In this document: one piece after another, positions 1 through 7,468 of the stretch
Layout: the number at the start of each line of letters is the position of its first letter
Numbering within the stretch: the first letter of the stretch is position 1
DNA from: an uncultured Lachnospiraceae bacterium
GTDB lineage: Bacteria > Bacillota > Clostridia > Lachnospirales > Lachnospiraceae
NCBI GenBank assembly: GCA_910578795.1
Contig: CAJTSD010000038.1
Span: 1 to 34,914, forward strand
DNA length: 34,914 bases
Reading direction: 5' to 3'
Notes under the pieces: model-generated
Database searches by the model: none
The model's input: only the letters and a program-made list of their open reading frames with translations
Told to the model about the DNA's origin: nothing
Position numbers and translations under genes: made by a program

Positions 1-2
1 TT

Positions 3-1835
3 CTTTACCGCAAAGGAGTAGAGCAGAAGGAACGAATTTTATTTGACAGAAAATACAGGTTTGGAAATATTTATTGCGCCCTGATAGAAGGAATTGACAT
101 TACGCGGTATGAGTATAATTTTTTTGTGGGCGATAAAGTCCTCGTGGACACATACGCAAAGCGCATTGTCGGAAATGAAAAATGGAAAGGTGGAGAGTTA
201 AAGCGACCGTTTTTGCGCGGCAGCTTTTATAATGATGCGTTTGACTGGCAGGGTACAATGCGCCCCTGTATACCATATAATGAAAGTATTATGTATTGCC
301 TGAATGTAAGGGGATTTACCAAACACAGTTCATCCAAGGTAAAGAACAAAGGGACCTTTGAGGGGATTATAGAAAAAATCCCGTATCTGAAAGAACTTGG
401 AATTAATACAATTGAGATGATGCCTGCGTACGAGTTTGAGGAGTGTGAGTGGGAAAATGCCCAAAGCATTGTCATGACGCACACGATTGAGTACCAGGTG
501 GAGCATATTGATGCGAAGATAGAGGAGGATGGGGAACCTGCCAAGGCAAAGCGGCTAAACTGCTGGGGGTATAAGGAAGCTTTTTATTTTGTGCCGAAAG
601 CATCCTTTGCAGCAGGCAGCGATGCTGTTACGGAATTTAAGCGTATGGTACGGGAGCTTCATAAAAACGGCATTGAAATTATCATGCAGTTTTATTTTCC
701 CGCCACGATAAAGCAGGGATACATTTTGGAGATTTTAAAACACTGGGTGCTGGAATACCGTATTGACGGATTTCACCTAAAGGGGGAGCGGGTTCCTGTG
801 ACATTGATTGCAACGGAGCCTTTGTTTGCAGACACGAAAATCATGTGTGAGGATTTTAACCTGCCGGAGATTTACCATGATTCGGAATGTGCCCATTGCA
901 AAAATCTTGCCTATTACAGGGATGAATTTATGTATGACATGCGCAGGTATTTAAAGGGTGACCATGCGATGCTGGGAAGCTTCCAGTATCACATGCGCAG
1001 TTACCATGAAAAATGCGGAATTATTCATTATATGGCAAATTATTATGGATTTACGCTTGCGGATCTTGTTTCTTATGAAACGAAGCATAATGAAGCAAAC
1101 GGTGAGAACAATGCGGACGGAGCAGAGCAGAATTATAGTTGGAACTGTGGCGTAGAGGGACCTTCGCGCAAGAAGGCAATTAACAGGCTGAGACATACGC
1201 AAATGAAAAATGCACTGAGCTTTTTGTTTATGGCACAGGGTACGCCGCTTATCATGGCAGGCGATGAATTTGGAAACAGTCAAAACGGAAATAACAACTG
1301 CTATTGTCAGGATAATGAAACGGGCTGGGTTGACTGGCGCGGTCTTACGAAAAATGCTGATATTTATGAGTTTGTAAAAAATATCATTGCCTTTCGGCGT
1401 TCGCATCCGATGACACATTTTGATGCTCCGATGTCGATGCTTGACCATTTTGGGCATGGATATCCGGACCTCTCTTATCATGGTGAGGAGGCGTGGAAGG
1501 TGCAGCTTGACAATCATAACAGGCATATTGGCATTATGTACTGCGGGCATGGGATTGACGGTGAGAGTGCGGATTACATTTACATTGCCAGCAATATGCA
1601 CTGGAATTCGCACCGTTTTGCGTTGCCGTCCATTGCAAACTATGAGTGGATAAAGGCGTTTGAAACGACTGAGAACAGGCTTGTGACGGATTATGAGAAA
1701 AATACAGGTTACATTGATATTTCCCCGAGAAGCATTGCGGTACTCGTGGGAAAAAAGCTTCCGGAGCCTGTAAAGAAAAATCCGAAAAAAACAGCCGCAA
1801 AAAAGGCAGACGGGAAAAGAAAGCAGGAAGATTAG
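3..1835 (+). CDS. Isoamylase/debranching-like GH13 protein, 5'-truncated, probably inactive
   Basis: The frame is open from base 3 with no stop, so the gene begins upstream of the window; the GTG at 126 is only an internal codon. The N-terminal part resembles a CBM48 domain, followed by a GH13 barrel of the GlgX/isoamylase type. The family signature GFTLADLVSY followed by KHNEANGEN is clear (about 1047-1110), as is MAGDEFGNSQNGNNN. The catalytic positions are degenerate. The region I DVVYNH motif is replaced by IIMQFYF (about 680-700). The region II nucleophile in GFRFD is Lys (GFHLK, Lys at 780-782). The region IV His-Asp pair is Tyr-Tyr (1041-1046). Only the region III Glu (CED, 849-851) remains. 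The segment between beta-3 and beta-4 is also much shorter than in active members. The tail is Lys-rich. I infer a non-catalytic glucan-binding or regulatory protein. Family assignment is firm; inactivity is an inference from motifs. Confidence 0.85.
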   Translation, partial: LYRKGVEQKERILFDRKYRFGNIYCALIEGIDITRYEYNFFVGDKVLVDTYAKRIVGNEKWKGGELKRPFLRGSFYNDAFDWQGTMRPCIPYNESIMYCLNVRGFTKHSSSKVKNKGTFEGIIEKIPYLKELGINTIEMMPAYEFEECEWENAQSIVMTHTIEYQVEHIDAKIEEDGEPAKAKRLNCWGYKEAFYFVPKASFAAGSDAVTEFKRMVRELHKNGIEIIMQFYFPATIKQGYILEILKHWVLEYRIDGFHLKGERVPVTLIATEPLFADTKIMCEDFNLPEIYHDSECAHCKNLAYYRDEFMYDMRRYLKGDHAMLGSFQYHMRSYHEKCGIIHYMANYYGFTLADLVSYETKHNEANGENNADGAEQNYSWNCGVEGPSRKKAINRLRHTQMKNALSFLFMAQGTPLIMAGDEFGNSQNGNNNCYCQDNETGWVDWRGLTKNADIYEFVKNIIAFRRSHPMTHFDAPMSMLDHFGHGYPDLSYHGEEAWKVQLDNHNRHIGIMYCGHGIDGESADYIYIASNMHWNSHRFALPSIANYEWIKAFETTENRLVTDYEKNTGYIDISPRSIAVLVGKKLPEPVKKNPKKTAAKKADGKRKQED

Positions 1836-1861
1836 ACCAGGTATAAGAAGGATTAACAGGA

Positions 1862-2419
1862 GTGAAGGTTTGGGAACATTTTAAAACAATTACAGAGCAT
1901 AAAACTATGGTGATGAAGGGCTGTTTTTTGGTAGGGCTTTACCGGCAGGGGCTTTTACATGACCTGTCAAAATATATGCCGAGTGAGTTTAATGTGGGGG
2001 CAAGGTATTATCAGGGAACGCAGAGCCCTAATAATGCGGAACGGCTGGATAAAGGTTATTCGTCGGCATGGCTTCACCATAAGGGCAGGAATAAGCACCA
2101 TTATGAATACTGGATGGATTATAGCGCAAAACGTGGCGCGGGGATTATTCCCGCAAAAATGCCGTTGCGGTACGTCGTGGAAATGTTTATGGATCGTGTG
2201 GCGGCATCAAAAATATATAATAAGGGCAGTTACACGGATGAATTACCGTTAAAATATTATCGGAGCGGTAACGCGGCAAAATATATGCATGATGATACGA
2301 GAAAGCTTTTGGAGCGATTGCTTATTATGCTTTCGCAAAAGGGTGAACGGTATACTGTGCGTTATATCCGGAAAAAAATAATTCCTCAAATTCGCAGGGA
2401 AGAGCGTCACAAACAGTAA
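1862..2419 (+). CDS. DUF5662-like hypothetical protein
   Basis: A 185-residue protein starting at GTG 1862, with AAGAAGGA (1845-1852) as ribosome site and only 26 bases after the preceding gene, so probably cotranscribed with it. It resembles the DUF5662 family of Firmicutes and phages. The conserved-looking blocks are LLHDLSKYMPSEF near residue 32 and WLHHKGRNKHHYEYW near residue 71. Both are rich in His and Asp and suggest a metal-binding helical fold, perhaps related to HD-type proteins. No signal peptide or membrane segment is seen. The biochemical function is unknown; the family name comes from pattern recognition, not a search. Confidence 0.75.
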   Translation: MKVWEHFKTITEHKTMVMKGCFLVGLYRQGLLHDLSKYMPSEFNVGARYYQGTQSPNNAERLDKGYSSAWLHHKGRNKHHYEYWMDYSAKRGAGIIPAKMPLRYVVEMFMDRVAASKIYNKGSYTDELPLKYYRSGNAAKYMHDDTRKLLERLLIMLSQKGERYTVRYIRKKIIPQIRREERHKQ

Positions 2420-2430
2420 CAAAAAGAAAT

Positions 2431-2478
2431 ACTCCTCATACATTAGTTATTAGAATAAGTTCTTAATGTATGAGGAGT
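2431..2478 (+). terminator. 15-bp hairpin: terminator overlapping the next gene's ribosome site
   Basis: Bases 2431-2445 pair perfectly with 2464-2478 (arm ACTCCTCATACATTA), with an 18-nt loop, and are followed by TTGTTTTT. It sits 11 bases after the DUF5662-like stop and reads as an intrinsic terminator. The descending arm contains GAGGAG (2472-2477), the only good ribosome site for the ATG at 2486. Hairpin formation would therefore both end upstream transcription and hide the ribosome site of any read-through message. Confidence 0.7.
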
Positions 2479-2485
2479 TGTTTTT

Positions 2486-2728
2486 ATGAATTGTTGTTGT
2501 TTACTCATTTTATTGTTCCTTTTTGGCGGAAATAATTGTGGTATACCCTGCTGCAACCGGAATGACAATTGCCATCATCATGATGATCATCATTGCCACG
2601 ATGGTAACAGACCGGTTCCGCTTCCTGCGCCTGCGCCTTGCGGATGTGATGATGACATGATACAGCCGCGTGGATTTGCAGGATTTTCAAGTGTTGGAAC
2701 ATGCGGTTGTGAGGAAAAAGATAATTGA
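2486..2728 (+). CDS. Small Cys/His-rich protein, putative metal-binding
   Basis: An 80-residue protein with 12 Cys and 6 His. It starts MNCCCLLILLFLFGG, a short hydrophobic segment directly after a Cys triplet. A cluster at residues 29-38 (CHHHDDHHCH) is followed by a Pro-rich linker and CGC motifs at 52-54 and 73-75. Composition suggests metal binding or a small membrane- or envelope-associated peptide; no family was recognised. The ribosome site GAGGAG (2472-2477) lies in the preceding hairpin, and a clean terminator follows at 2751, so it can be a monocistronic unit. Reality of the gene is supported by ribosome site, spacing and terminator; its function is unknown. Confidence 0.65.
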   Translation: MNCCCLLILLFLFGGNNCGIPCCNRNDNCHHHDDHHCHDGNRPVPLPAPAPCGCDDDMIQPRGFAGFSSVGTCGCEEKDN

Positions 2729-2750
2729 TAACCGTTTCTTGTCCAAGTAG

Positions 2751-2775
2751 AAAGCAGGCATTGTGCCTGCTTTTT
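2751..2775 (+). terminator. Intrinsic terminator
   Basis: AAAGCAGGCA (2751-2760) pairs with TGCCTGCTTT (2764-2773) over a 3-nt loop, followed by further T. It ends the Cys/His-rich gene. Confidence 0.85.
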
Positions 2776-2778
2776 GCC

Positions 2779-2807
2779 TTGACTAGAGCGGGACATAATG
2801 ATAGACT
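2779..2807 (+). promoter_or_regulatory. Possible promoter of the methionine synthase pair
   Basis: TTGACT (2779-2784) is 17 bases before TAGACT (2802-2807), directly after a terminator and before the activation-domain gene. The -10 is a weak match. Confidence 0.4.
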
Positions 2808-2847
2808 TTGAATAGTTATCGGGAACATGACGGATATAAGGTTTGAG

Positions 2848-3534
2848 ATGGAAAAAAGAATGGAAATGAATCACAGTGAAATTGGAATTGCGGTTAATCA
2901 AAAGGAAATCTACAGATATCTTGGTTATGGCGCAAATGAGCCGGACAGTGCGGTGCGTATGCTTGTAGATGAAGTGCTTTCAGAGCTTCTTGCGGTAATC
3001 ATGCCAAAGCATATTTATAAGTTTTACGAATGCAGAACAGATGACGAAAGCGTGTTTATGGAGCATATGCAAATAAATAGCAGAAATCTTTCGGGAAATC
3101 TTTCACAATGTGATACCGTGGTACTTTTGGCGGCTACATTGGGACTTGAGGCGGACAAGCTGTTGCAGCGCTATGAGGTCGTAAACATGGCAAAGGCGTC
3201 AATCGTGCAGGCATGTGCAGCGGCATGTATTGAGGCATATTGTAATCTTATTCAGGAGAATATCAGGTTTGAAGTCCAAAAAAAGAGGGGGGTCCCGCTT
3301 TTTATCAGACCGCGCTTTAGTCCCGGGTACGGGGATTTGCCGCTTGAAACACAAAAGGATATTTTTCGTGAACTGGATTGTACGAAACGGATTGGTCTTA
3401 CACTGACGCAGAATCTTTTGATGTATCCGACAAAAAGTGTTACGGCATTTATCGGATTGACACAAAATCCGGAAAATTGCCATATTGAAAAATGTAAGCG
3501 GTGTGGAAAATTGGATTGTGCGTTTCGGAGCTGA
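2848..3534 (+). CDS. Stand-alone methionine synthase activation domain protein
   Basis: About 228 residues resembling the C-terminal AdoMet-binding reactivation domain of MetH, encoded as a separate gene. Recognisable blocks are EIYRYLGYGANEPD near the N-terminus, the RPRFSPGYGDLPLETQ motif (activation-domain RxSPGYG-type, AdoMet site), LTQNLLMYPTKSVTAFIG and the C-terminal CHIEKCKRCGKLDCAFR, typical of this split form. Its expected role is reductive methylation of cob(II)alamin on the partner MetH, which starts 40 bases downstream and lacks this domain. Start choice is uncertain: ATG 2848 has AAGG six bases upstream, while ATG 2827 and ATG 2866 are alternatives with poorer ribosome sites. 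Confidence 0.88.
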   Translation: MEKRMEMNHSEIGIAVNQKEIYRYLGYGANEPDSAVRMLVDEVLSELLAVIMPKHIYKFYECRTDDESVFMEHMQINSRNLSGNLSQCDTVVLLAATLGLEADKLLQRYEVVNMAKASIVQACAAACIEAYCNLIQENIRFEVQKKRGVPLFIRPRFSPGYGDLPLETQKDIFRELDCTKRIGLTLTQNLLMYPTKSVTAFIGLTQNPENCHIEKCKRCGKLDCAFRS

Positions 3535-3574
3535 GGAGCGAAAATCAATAGATATCAGGAAAGGACAGGGCGTG

Positions 3575-6013
3575 ATGAGTTTTAGGGATAAAATCGGAAA
3601 AGAACTCTTATTTTTTGACGGCGGAATGGGGACACTTTTGCAGGAGCGCGGATTGAAAGCAGGTGAGGTGCCAGAAACGTGGAACATGCTTCATCCCGAG
3701 GTGATTGAGCAGATTAACAGAGAGTATCTTCTTGCAGGCTGCAATGTGGTATCGGCAAATACGTTTGGCGTAAACCGCTTTAAGTGTAAAGACCTTGCAT
3801 ATAGCGTGGACGAGCTTGTGAGTGCGGGGGTTCGGATTGCAAAGTCTGCGATGGAAACGGTCCGTATTAAGGAAGGGAATGCGCAGCAAAGGATGTACTG
3901 CGCACTGGATATCGGTTCCCTTGGAAAGTTGTTAAAACCGCTTGGAGAAATCTCCTTTGGTGAAGCGTACGATGCTTTTAAAGAGGTTGTTTTGGCAGGT
4001 GACCTGGCGGGCGCGGATTTGGTTTTGATTGAAACCGTCAGTGATCCTTATGAGATTAAGGCGGCAGTGCTTGCAGCGAAGGAAAATTCAAAACTTCCGA
4101 TTGTTGTCACAATGATTTTTGATGAGAGCGGGAAGCTTCTGACGGGCGGGGACGTGGAGAGTGTGACGGCAATGCTCGAGGGGCTTGGCGTGGATGCGAT
4201 AGGATTTAACTGCGGATTAGGTCCCGAGCAGATGAAAAGACTGCTGCCGCAGCTTACGGCGTGTTGTTCGCTTCCGATTGTGATTAATCCGAATGCGGGA
4301 CTGCCTGTTGTGGTAAATGGTCAGACAATGTTTACGGTGGAGCCGGACGCGTTTGCAAAAAGCATTCGGACACTTGTGGAAATGGGAGCAAGCGCGGTCG
4401 GCGGCTGCTGCGGAACGACGCCGGAGCATATTCGGAAGGTCGTGGAGGTTTGCGGCGATTTAAAAATAACACCTGTTACAGATAAAAACAGGACAGTTGT
4501 GTCATCTTATAATCATGCAGTCTGTTTTACAAAAAAACCGTTGATTATCGGGGAACGCATCAACCCCACGGGAAAGCCGAAGTTAAAGCAGGCGCTTCGG
4601 GACAATAATATGGAGTATATATACAAGGAGGGGCTGACACAGGAGGAAAACGGTGCGCATATCCTTGACGTGAATGTCGGGCTTCCAGAGATTGACGAGC
4701 CTGTGCTGATGCGGGAGGCGGTGACCGGAATACAGGCAATTATTGACTTGCCTTTGCAGATTGACACTTCCGATCCGGTTGCAATGGAAGAAGGGCTTCG
4801 GTATTATAACGGAAAGCCGATGTTAAATTCGGTAAACGGCAAAAAGGAATCGATGGAGAGTGTCTTTCCGATTGCGAAAAAATACGGTGCGGTGGTTGTG
4901 TGCCTGTGCCTTGATGAGGACGGTATTCCGGAGACAGTGGAGGGCAGACTTAAGGTGGCGCAGAAAATTGTGGATACTGCTGCCTCGTATGGGATTGCAA
5001 AGAAAAACCTTGTGATGGACGCGCTTGTGCTCACAATCAGCACGGGACAGGACAATGCGCGCGTGACGCTTGAAACGCTTTATAAAATCCGTTATGAGAT
5101 GGGGATTCATACGGTGCTGGGTGTGTCTAACATCTCGTTTGGGCTTCCGGACAGGGTTAAGATTAATACGGCATTTTTTACGATGGCGATGAACAATGGC
5201 TTGAGTGCGGGGATTGTCAATCCGTCGAGCGAGCCGATGATGGCGGCATATTACAGCTTTAATGCGCTGATTGGCGAGGACGAGCAGTGCATGCAGTATA
5301 TTGAAGAATGTGCGCGTCAGAATGACAAAGAAAAACCGCAGGCAGGAGTTGAACGAAAGAAGGAAGCGGAATCGGGGGCGCTTAGTCTGCATGACGCGAT
5401 TGTCAAAGGGCTTTCCGAAAGCGCGTATCAGGCGACAATCAGGCTTTTGGACGAAAAGACGGATTCGCTGTCCATTATTAACGAGATGCTGATTCCTGCG
5501 CTTGATGTGGTGGGAAAGGGATTTGAGGAGAAAAAAATGTTTCTGCCGCAGCTTCTGATGAGTGCGGATGCGGCAAAGGCGTCTTTTGAGGCGATTAAGG
5601 AAACGCTCTCGAAGCAGGGGAAGAACAGTGAGAGCAAAGGAAAAATTGTAATCGCGACGGTGAAGGGCGACATTCATGATATTGGGAAGAATATTGTAAA
5701 GACGCTGTTGGAGAATTACGGGTTTGAGATGATTGACCTTGGTAAGGATGTTGCGCCGGAGCTGATTTTGAAGACGGTGCAGGAGAATGATATTAAGCTT
5801 GTGGGACTAAGCGCGCTGATGACAACGACGGTGGTTTATATGGAGGAAACGATTCAGCTGCTTCGCGAGAATCATGCAGGCTGTAAGGTAATGGTCGGCG
5901 GTGCGGTGCTGACGCAGGAATATGCGGATATGATTGGAGCGGATTTTTACTCGAAGGACGCGATGGGGTCGGTTCGGTATGCGAATGGGCTGCATGAGAA
6001 GGGGGAGCTATAA
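3575..6013 (+). CDS. metH: B12-dependent methionine synthase, core without activation domain
   Basis: An 812-residue protein in the short MetH form. Domain order: homocysteine-binding domain (residues about 1-290, zinc Cys at GFNCG and GGCCGTTPEH), pterin/methyltetrahydrofolate domain (about 320-590, starting IIGERINPTGK), cobalamin cap helices (about 610-690) and the B12 domain with the DxHxxG cobalt-ligand motif (D699, H701, G704). It ends there, so the reactivation domain must come from the neighbour gene upstream. It makes methionine from homocysteine and regenerates tetrahydrofolate in the cytosol. ATG 3575 is chosen because AGGAAAGGA lies at 3557-3565 and the family begins at this point. 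A terminator follows. Confidence 0.95.
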   Translation: MSFRDKIGKELLFFDGGMGTLLQERGLKAGEVPETWNMLHPEVIEQINREYLLAGCNVVSANTFGVNRFKCKDLAYSVDELVSAGVRIAKSAMETVRIKEGNAQQRMYCALDIGSLGKLLKPLGEISFGEAYDAFKEVVLAGDLAGADLVLIETVSDPYEIKAAVLAAKENSKLPIVVTMIFDESGKLLTGGDVESVTAMLEGLGVDAIGFNCGLGPEQMKRLLPQLTACCSLPIVINPNAGLPVVVNGQTMFTVEPDAFAKSIRTLVEMGASAVGGCCGTTPEHIRKVVEVCGDLKITPVTDKNRTVVSSYNHAVCFTKKPLIIGERINPTGKPKLKQALRDNNMEYIYKEGLTQEENGAHILDVNVGLPEIDEPVLMREAVTGIQAIIDLPLQIDTSDPVAMEEGLRYYNGKPMLNSVNGKKESMESVFPIAKKYGAVVVCLCLDEDGIPETVEGRLKVAQKIVDTAASYGIAKKNLVMDALVLTISTGQDNARVTLETLYKIRYEMGIHTVLGVSNISFGLPDRVKINTAFFTMAMNNGLSAGIVNPSSEPMMAAYYSFNALIGEDEQCMQYIEECARQNDKEKPQAGVERKKEAESGALSLHDAIVKGLSESAYQATIRLLDEKTDSLSIINEMLIPALDVVGKGFEEKKMFLPQLLMSADAAKASFEAIKETLSKQGKNSESKGKIVIATVKGDIHDIGKNIVKTLLENYGFEMIDLGKDVAPELILKTVQENDIKLVGLSALMTTTVVYMEETIQLLRENHAGCKVMVGGAVLTQEYADMIGADFYSKDAMGSVRYANGLHEKGEL

Positions 6014-6027
6014 ATAAGACGAAACAG

Positions 6028-6051
6028 GGAGCCGGAAGCGGCTCCTTTTTT
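6028..6051 (+). terminator. Intrinsic terminator after metH
   Basis: GGAGCCG (6028-6034) pairs with CGGCTCC (6039-6045) over loop GAAG, followed by six T. Confidence 0.9.
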
Positions 6052-6091
6052 CGTATCGTTGTTTTGGTGTGTCTGTAATGGAAGAAAACCA

Positions 6092-6120
6092 TTGACAAAC
6101 ATATCCAAATAGCATATACT
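6092..6120 (+). promoter_or_regulatory. Sigma-A promoter of the GntR-ABC operon
   Basis: TTGACA (6092-6097), 17-base spacer, TATACT (6115-6120). The operator palindrome begins two bases after the -10, so repressor binding would cover the start site. Confidence 0.88.
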
Positions 6121-6121
6121 G

Positions 6122-6150
6122 TATCTGTATTAATTGTATTAATACAGATA
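6122..6150 (+). promoter_or_regulatory. Operator palindrome, probably bound by the GntR regulator
   Basis: A perfect 13-bp inverted repeat (TATCTGTATTAAT) with a 3-nt spacer TGT at 6135-6137. It lies between the -10 box and the ribosome site of the GntR gene. Position and symmetry fit autorepression, as known for YtrA-type regulators; binding itself is inferred. Confidence 0.75.
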
Positions 6151-6167
6151 AGAAAGGAGGGGCAGAT

Positions 6168-6569
6168 GTGATTTTGATTGACCACAAAGACAGGCGCCCG
6201 ATTTATGAGCAGATTATCGAGCGATTTGAGCAGCTGATTCTCTGCGGGGCGTTGGAGAACAATGCGCCGATGCCGTCGGTGCGCAGTCTTGCGATGGAGC
6301 TTTCGTTAAATCCCAATACGATTCAGCGTGCCTATCAGGAGCTGGAGCGTGCGGGATATATTTATACAATTAAGGGCAAGGGGAGCTTTGTGAGTGAGAT
6401 CTCCCAAAATGCGGACAGGAAGCGGCAGGAAGTGAAAAAGGAGATGATTGAGGGCATCCGGAAGGCGCTGCTTGCGGGGATTACGCCGGAGGAGCTAAGG
6501 CAGATGCTTGAGGAGTGCATAGCGCTTGAGTGCTTGGAAGAGGTAAAGAAGGGGAGGGAATTATTATGA
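6168..6569 (+). CDS. GntR-family transcriptional regulator, YtrA type
   Basis: A 133-residue protein. The winged helix-turn-helix occupies about residues 10-75 (PIYEQIIERFEQLILCG, PSVRSLAMELSLNPNTIQ, GYIYTIKGKGSFV), followed by a short helical tail of about 50 residues, the layout of the YtrA subgroup. The start is GTG 6168 with AAAGGAGGGG at 6153-6162; the ATG two bases earlier is followed at once by a stop in its own frame. The stop overlaps the ABC ATPase start by four bases (ATGA). YtrA-type regulators usually repress the ABC operon they head in response to envelope stress or cell-wall antibiotics; the inducer cannot be read here. Confidence 0.9.
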   Translation: MILIDHKDRRPIYEQIIERFEQLILCGALENNAPMPSVRSLAMELSLNPNTIQRAYQELERAGYIYTIKGKGSFVSEISQNADRKRQEVKKEMIEGIRKALLAGITPEELRQMLEECIALECLEEVKKGRELL

Positions 6570-7468
6570 TAACGGCGACGCATATCAGCAAAAAGTTTGA
6601 TAAGACGCAGGCGGTGAAAGATGTGAGCGTCAGCATTAAAAACGGGGAAGTGTTCGGGCTGATTGGCACCAACGGTGCGGGGAAGAGCACGTTTCTGCGC
6701 ATGGCATGCGGTGTTTTGAAGCCGGACGGCGGCGAACTTTTGGTGGACGAACAGCGGGTGTTTGAAAACAATGCGGTGAAGGCGGAGATTTTTTACATAT
6801 CGGATGATCAGTATTTTCTGCCGAATGCCACGCCGCTTGACATGGCGGACTTTTATCACGACTATTATGTGAAATTTGACATGGGGCGCTTTCGGGAGCT
6901 GCTTGGGAAATTTCAACTGGAACAGCGGCGCAAGGTAGCGACGTTTTCCAAAGGGATGAAAAAACAGCTTTCAGTGCTGCTTGGCGTTTGTGCAAACACC
7001 AAATATATGTTCTGCGATGAGACGTTTGACGGCTTGGACCCGATGATGCGTCAGGCCGTGAAAAGCATTTTTGCAGGGGAGCTTGCGGGCAGGGATTTTA
7101 CGCCTGTCATTGCCTCGCATAACCTTCGTGAGCTGGAGGATATTTGTGACAGCGTGGGGATTTTACATCAGGGCGGCGTGTTAATGCAGAAGGATTTGGA
7201 GGAAATGAAGCTCAATATCCACAATATCCAGTGTGTATTCCATACGCCTGAGGACGAAGCGGCGGCGCTGCAAGGGCTTGCGATTGTAAAATCTGAGAAG
7301 CGCGGTTCGCTCAATACGCTTACGGTGCGGGGGAAGATTGAGGAGATTATGGCAGGCATTAACCTCCATAATCCAGTGTTTGCGGAAAACATTTCGCTTA
7401 CACTTGAAGAAATTTTTATCAGTGAAACGGAGGTGGCAGGCTATGACATCAAGAATCTTATTTTTTAG
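6566..7468 (+). CDS. ABC transporter ATP-binding protein
   Basis: A 300-residue ABC ATPase. Walker A is GTNGAGKST (residues 34-42), the signature is the variant FSKGMKKQLS, Walker B is YMFCDETFDGLDP, and the switch His is in VIASHNLREL. The C-terminal 80 residues form the extra domain common in antibiotic-type exporters. ATG 6566 overlaps the regulator stop (ATGA), showing translational coupling; GGGGAGGG lies just upstream. It should energise the permease encoded next, whose start lies inside its 3' end. The substrate is unknown. Confidence 0.92.
   Translation: MITATHISKKFDKTQAVKDVSVSIKNGEVFGLIGTNGAGKSTFLRMACGVLKPDGGELLVDEQRVFENNAVKAEIFYISDDQYFLPNATPLDMADFYHDYYVKFDMGRFRELLGKFQLEQRRKVATFSKGMKKQLSVLLGVCANTKYMFCDETFDGLDPMMRQAVKSIFAGELAGRDFTPVIASHNLRELEDICDSVGILHQGGVLMQKDLEEMKLNIHNIQCVFHTPEDEAAALQGLAIVKSEKRGSLNTLTVRGKIEEIMAGINLHNPVFAENISLTLEEIFISETEVAGYDIKNLIF

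Noticed and set aside
951..1613. Long minus-strand open frame opposite the GH13 gene
   Set aside because: A shadow of the real gene; no ribosome site or family pattern. The same holds for the long minus-strand frame at 4823-5677 opposite metH.
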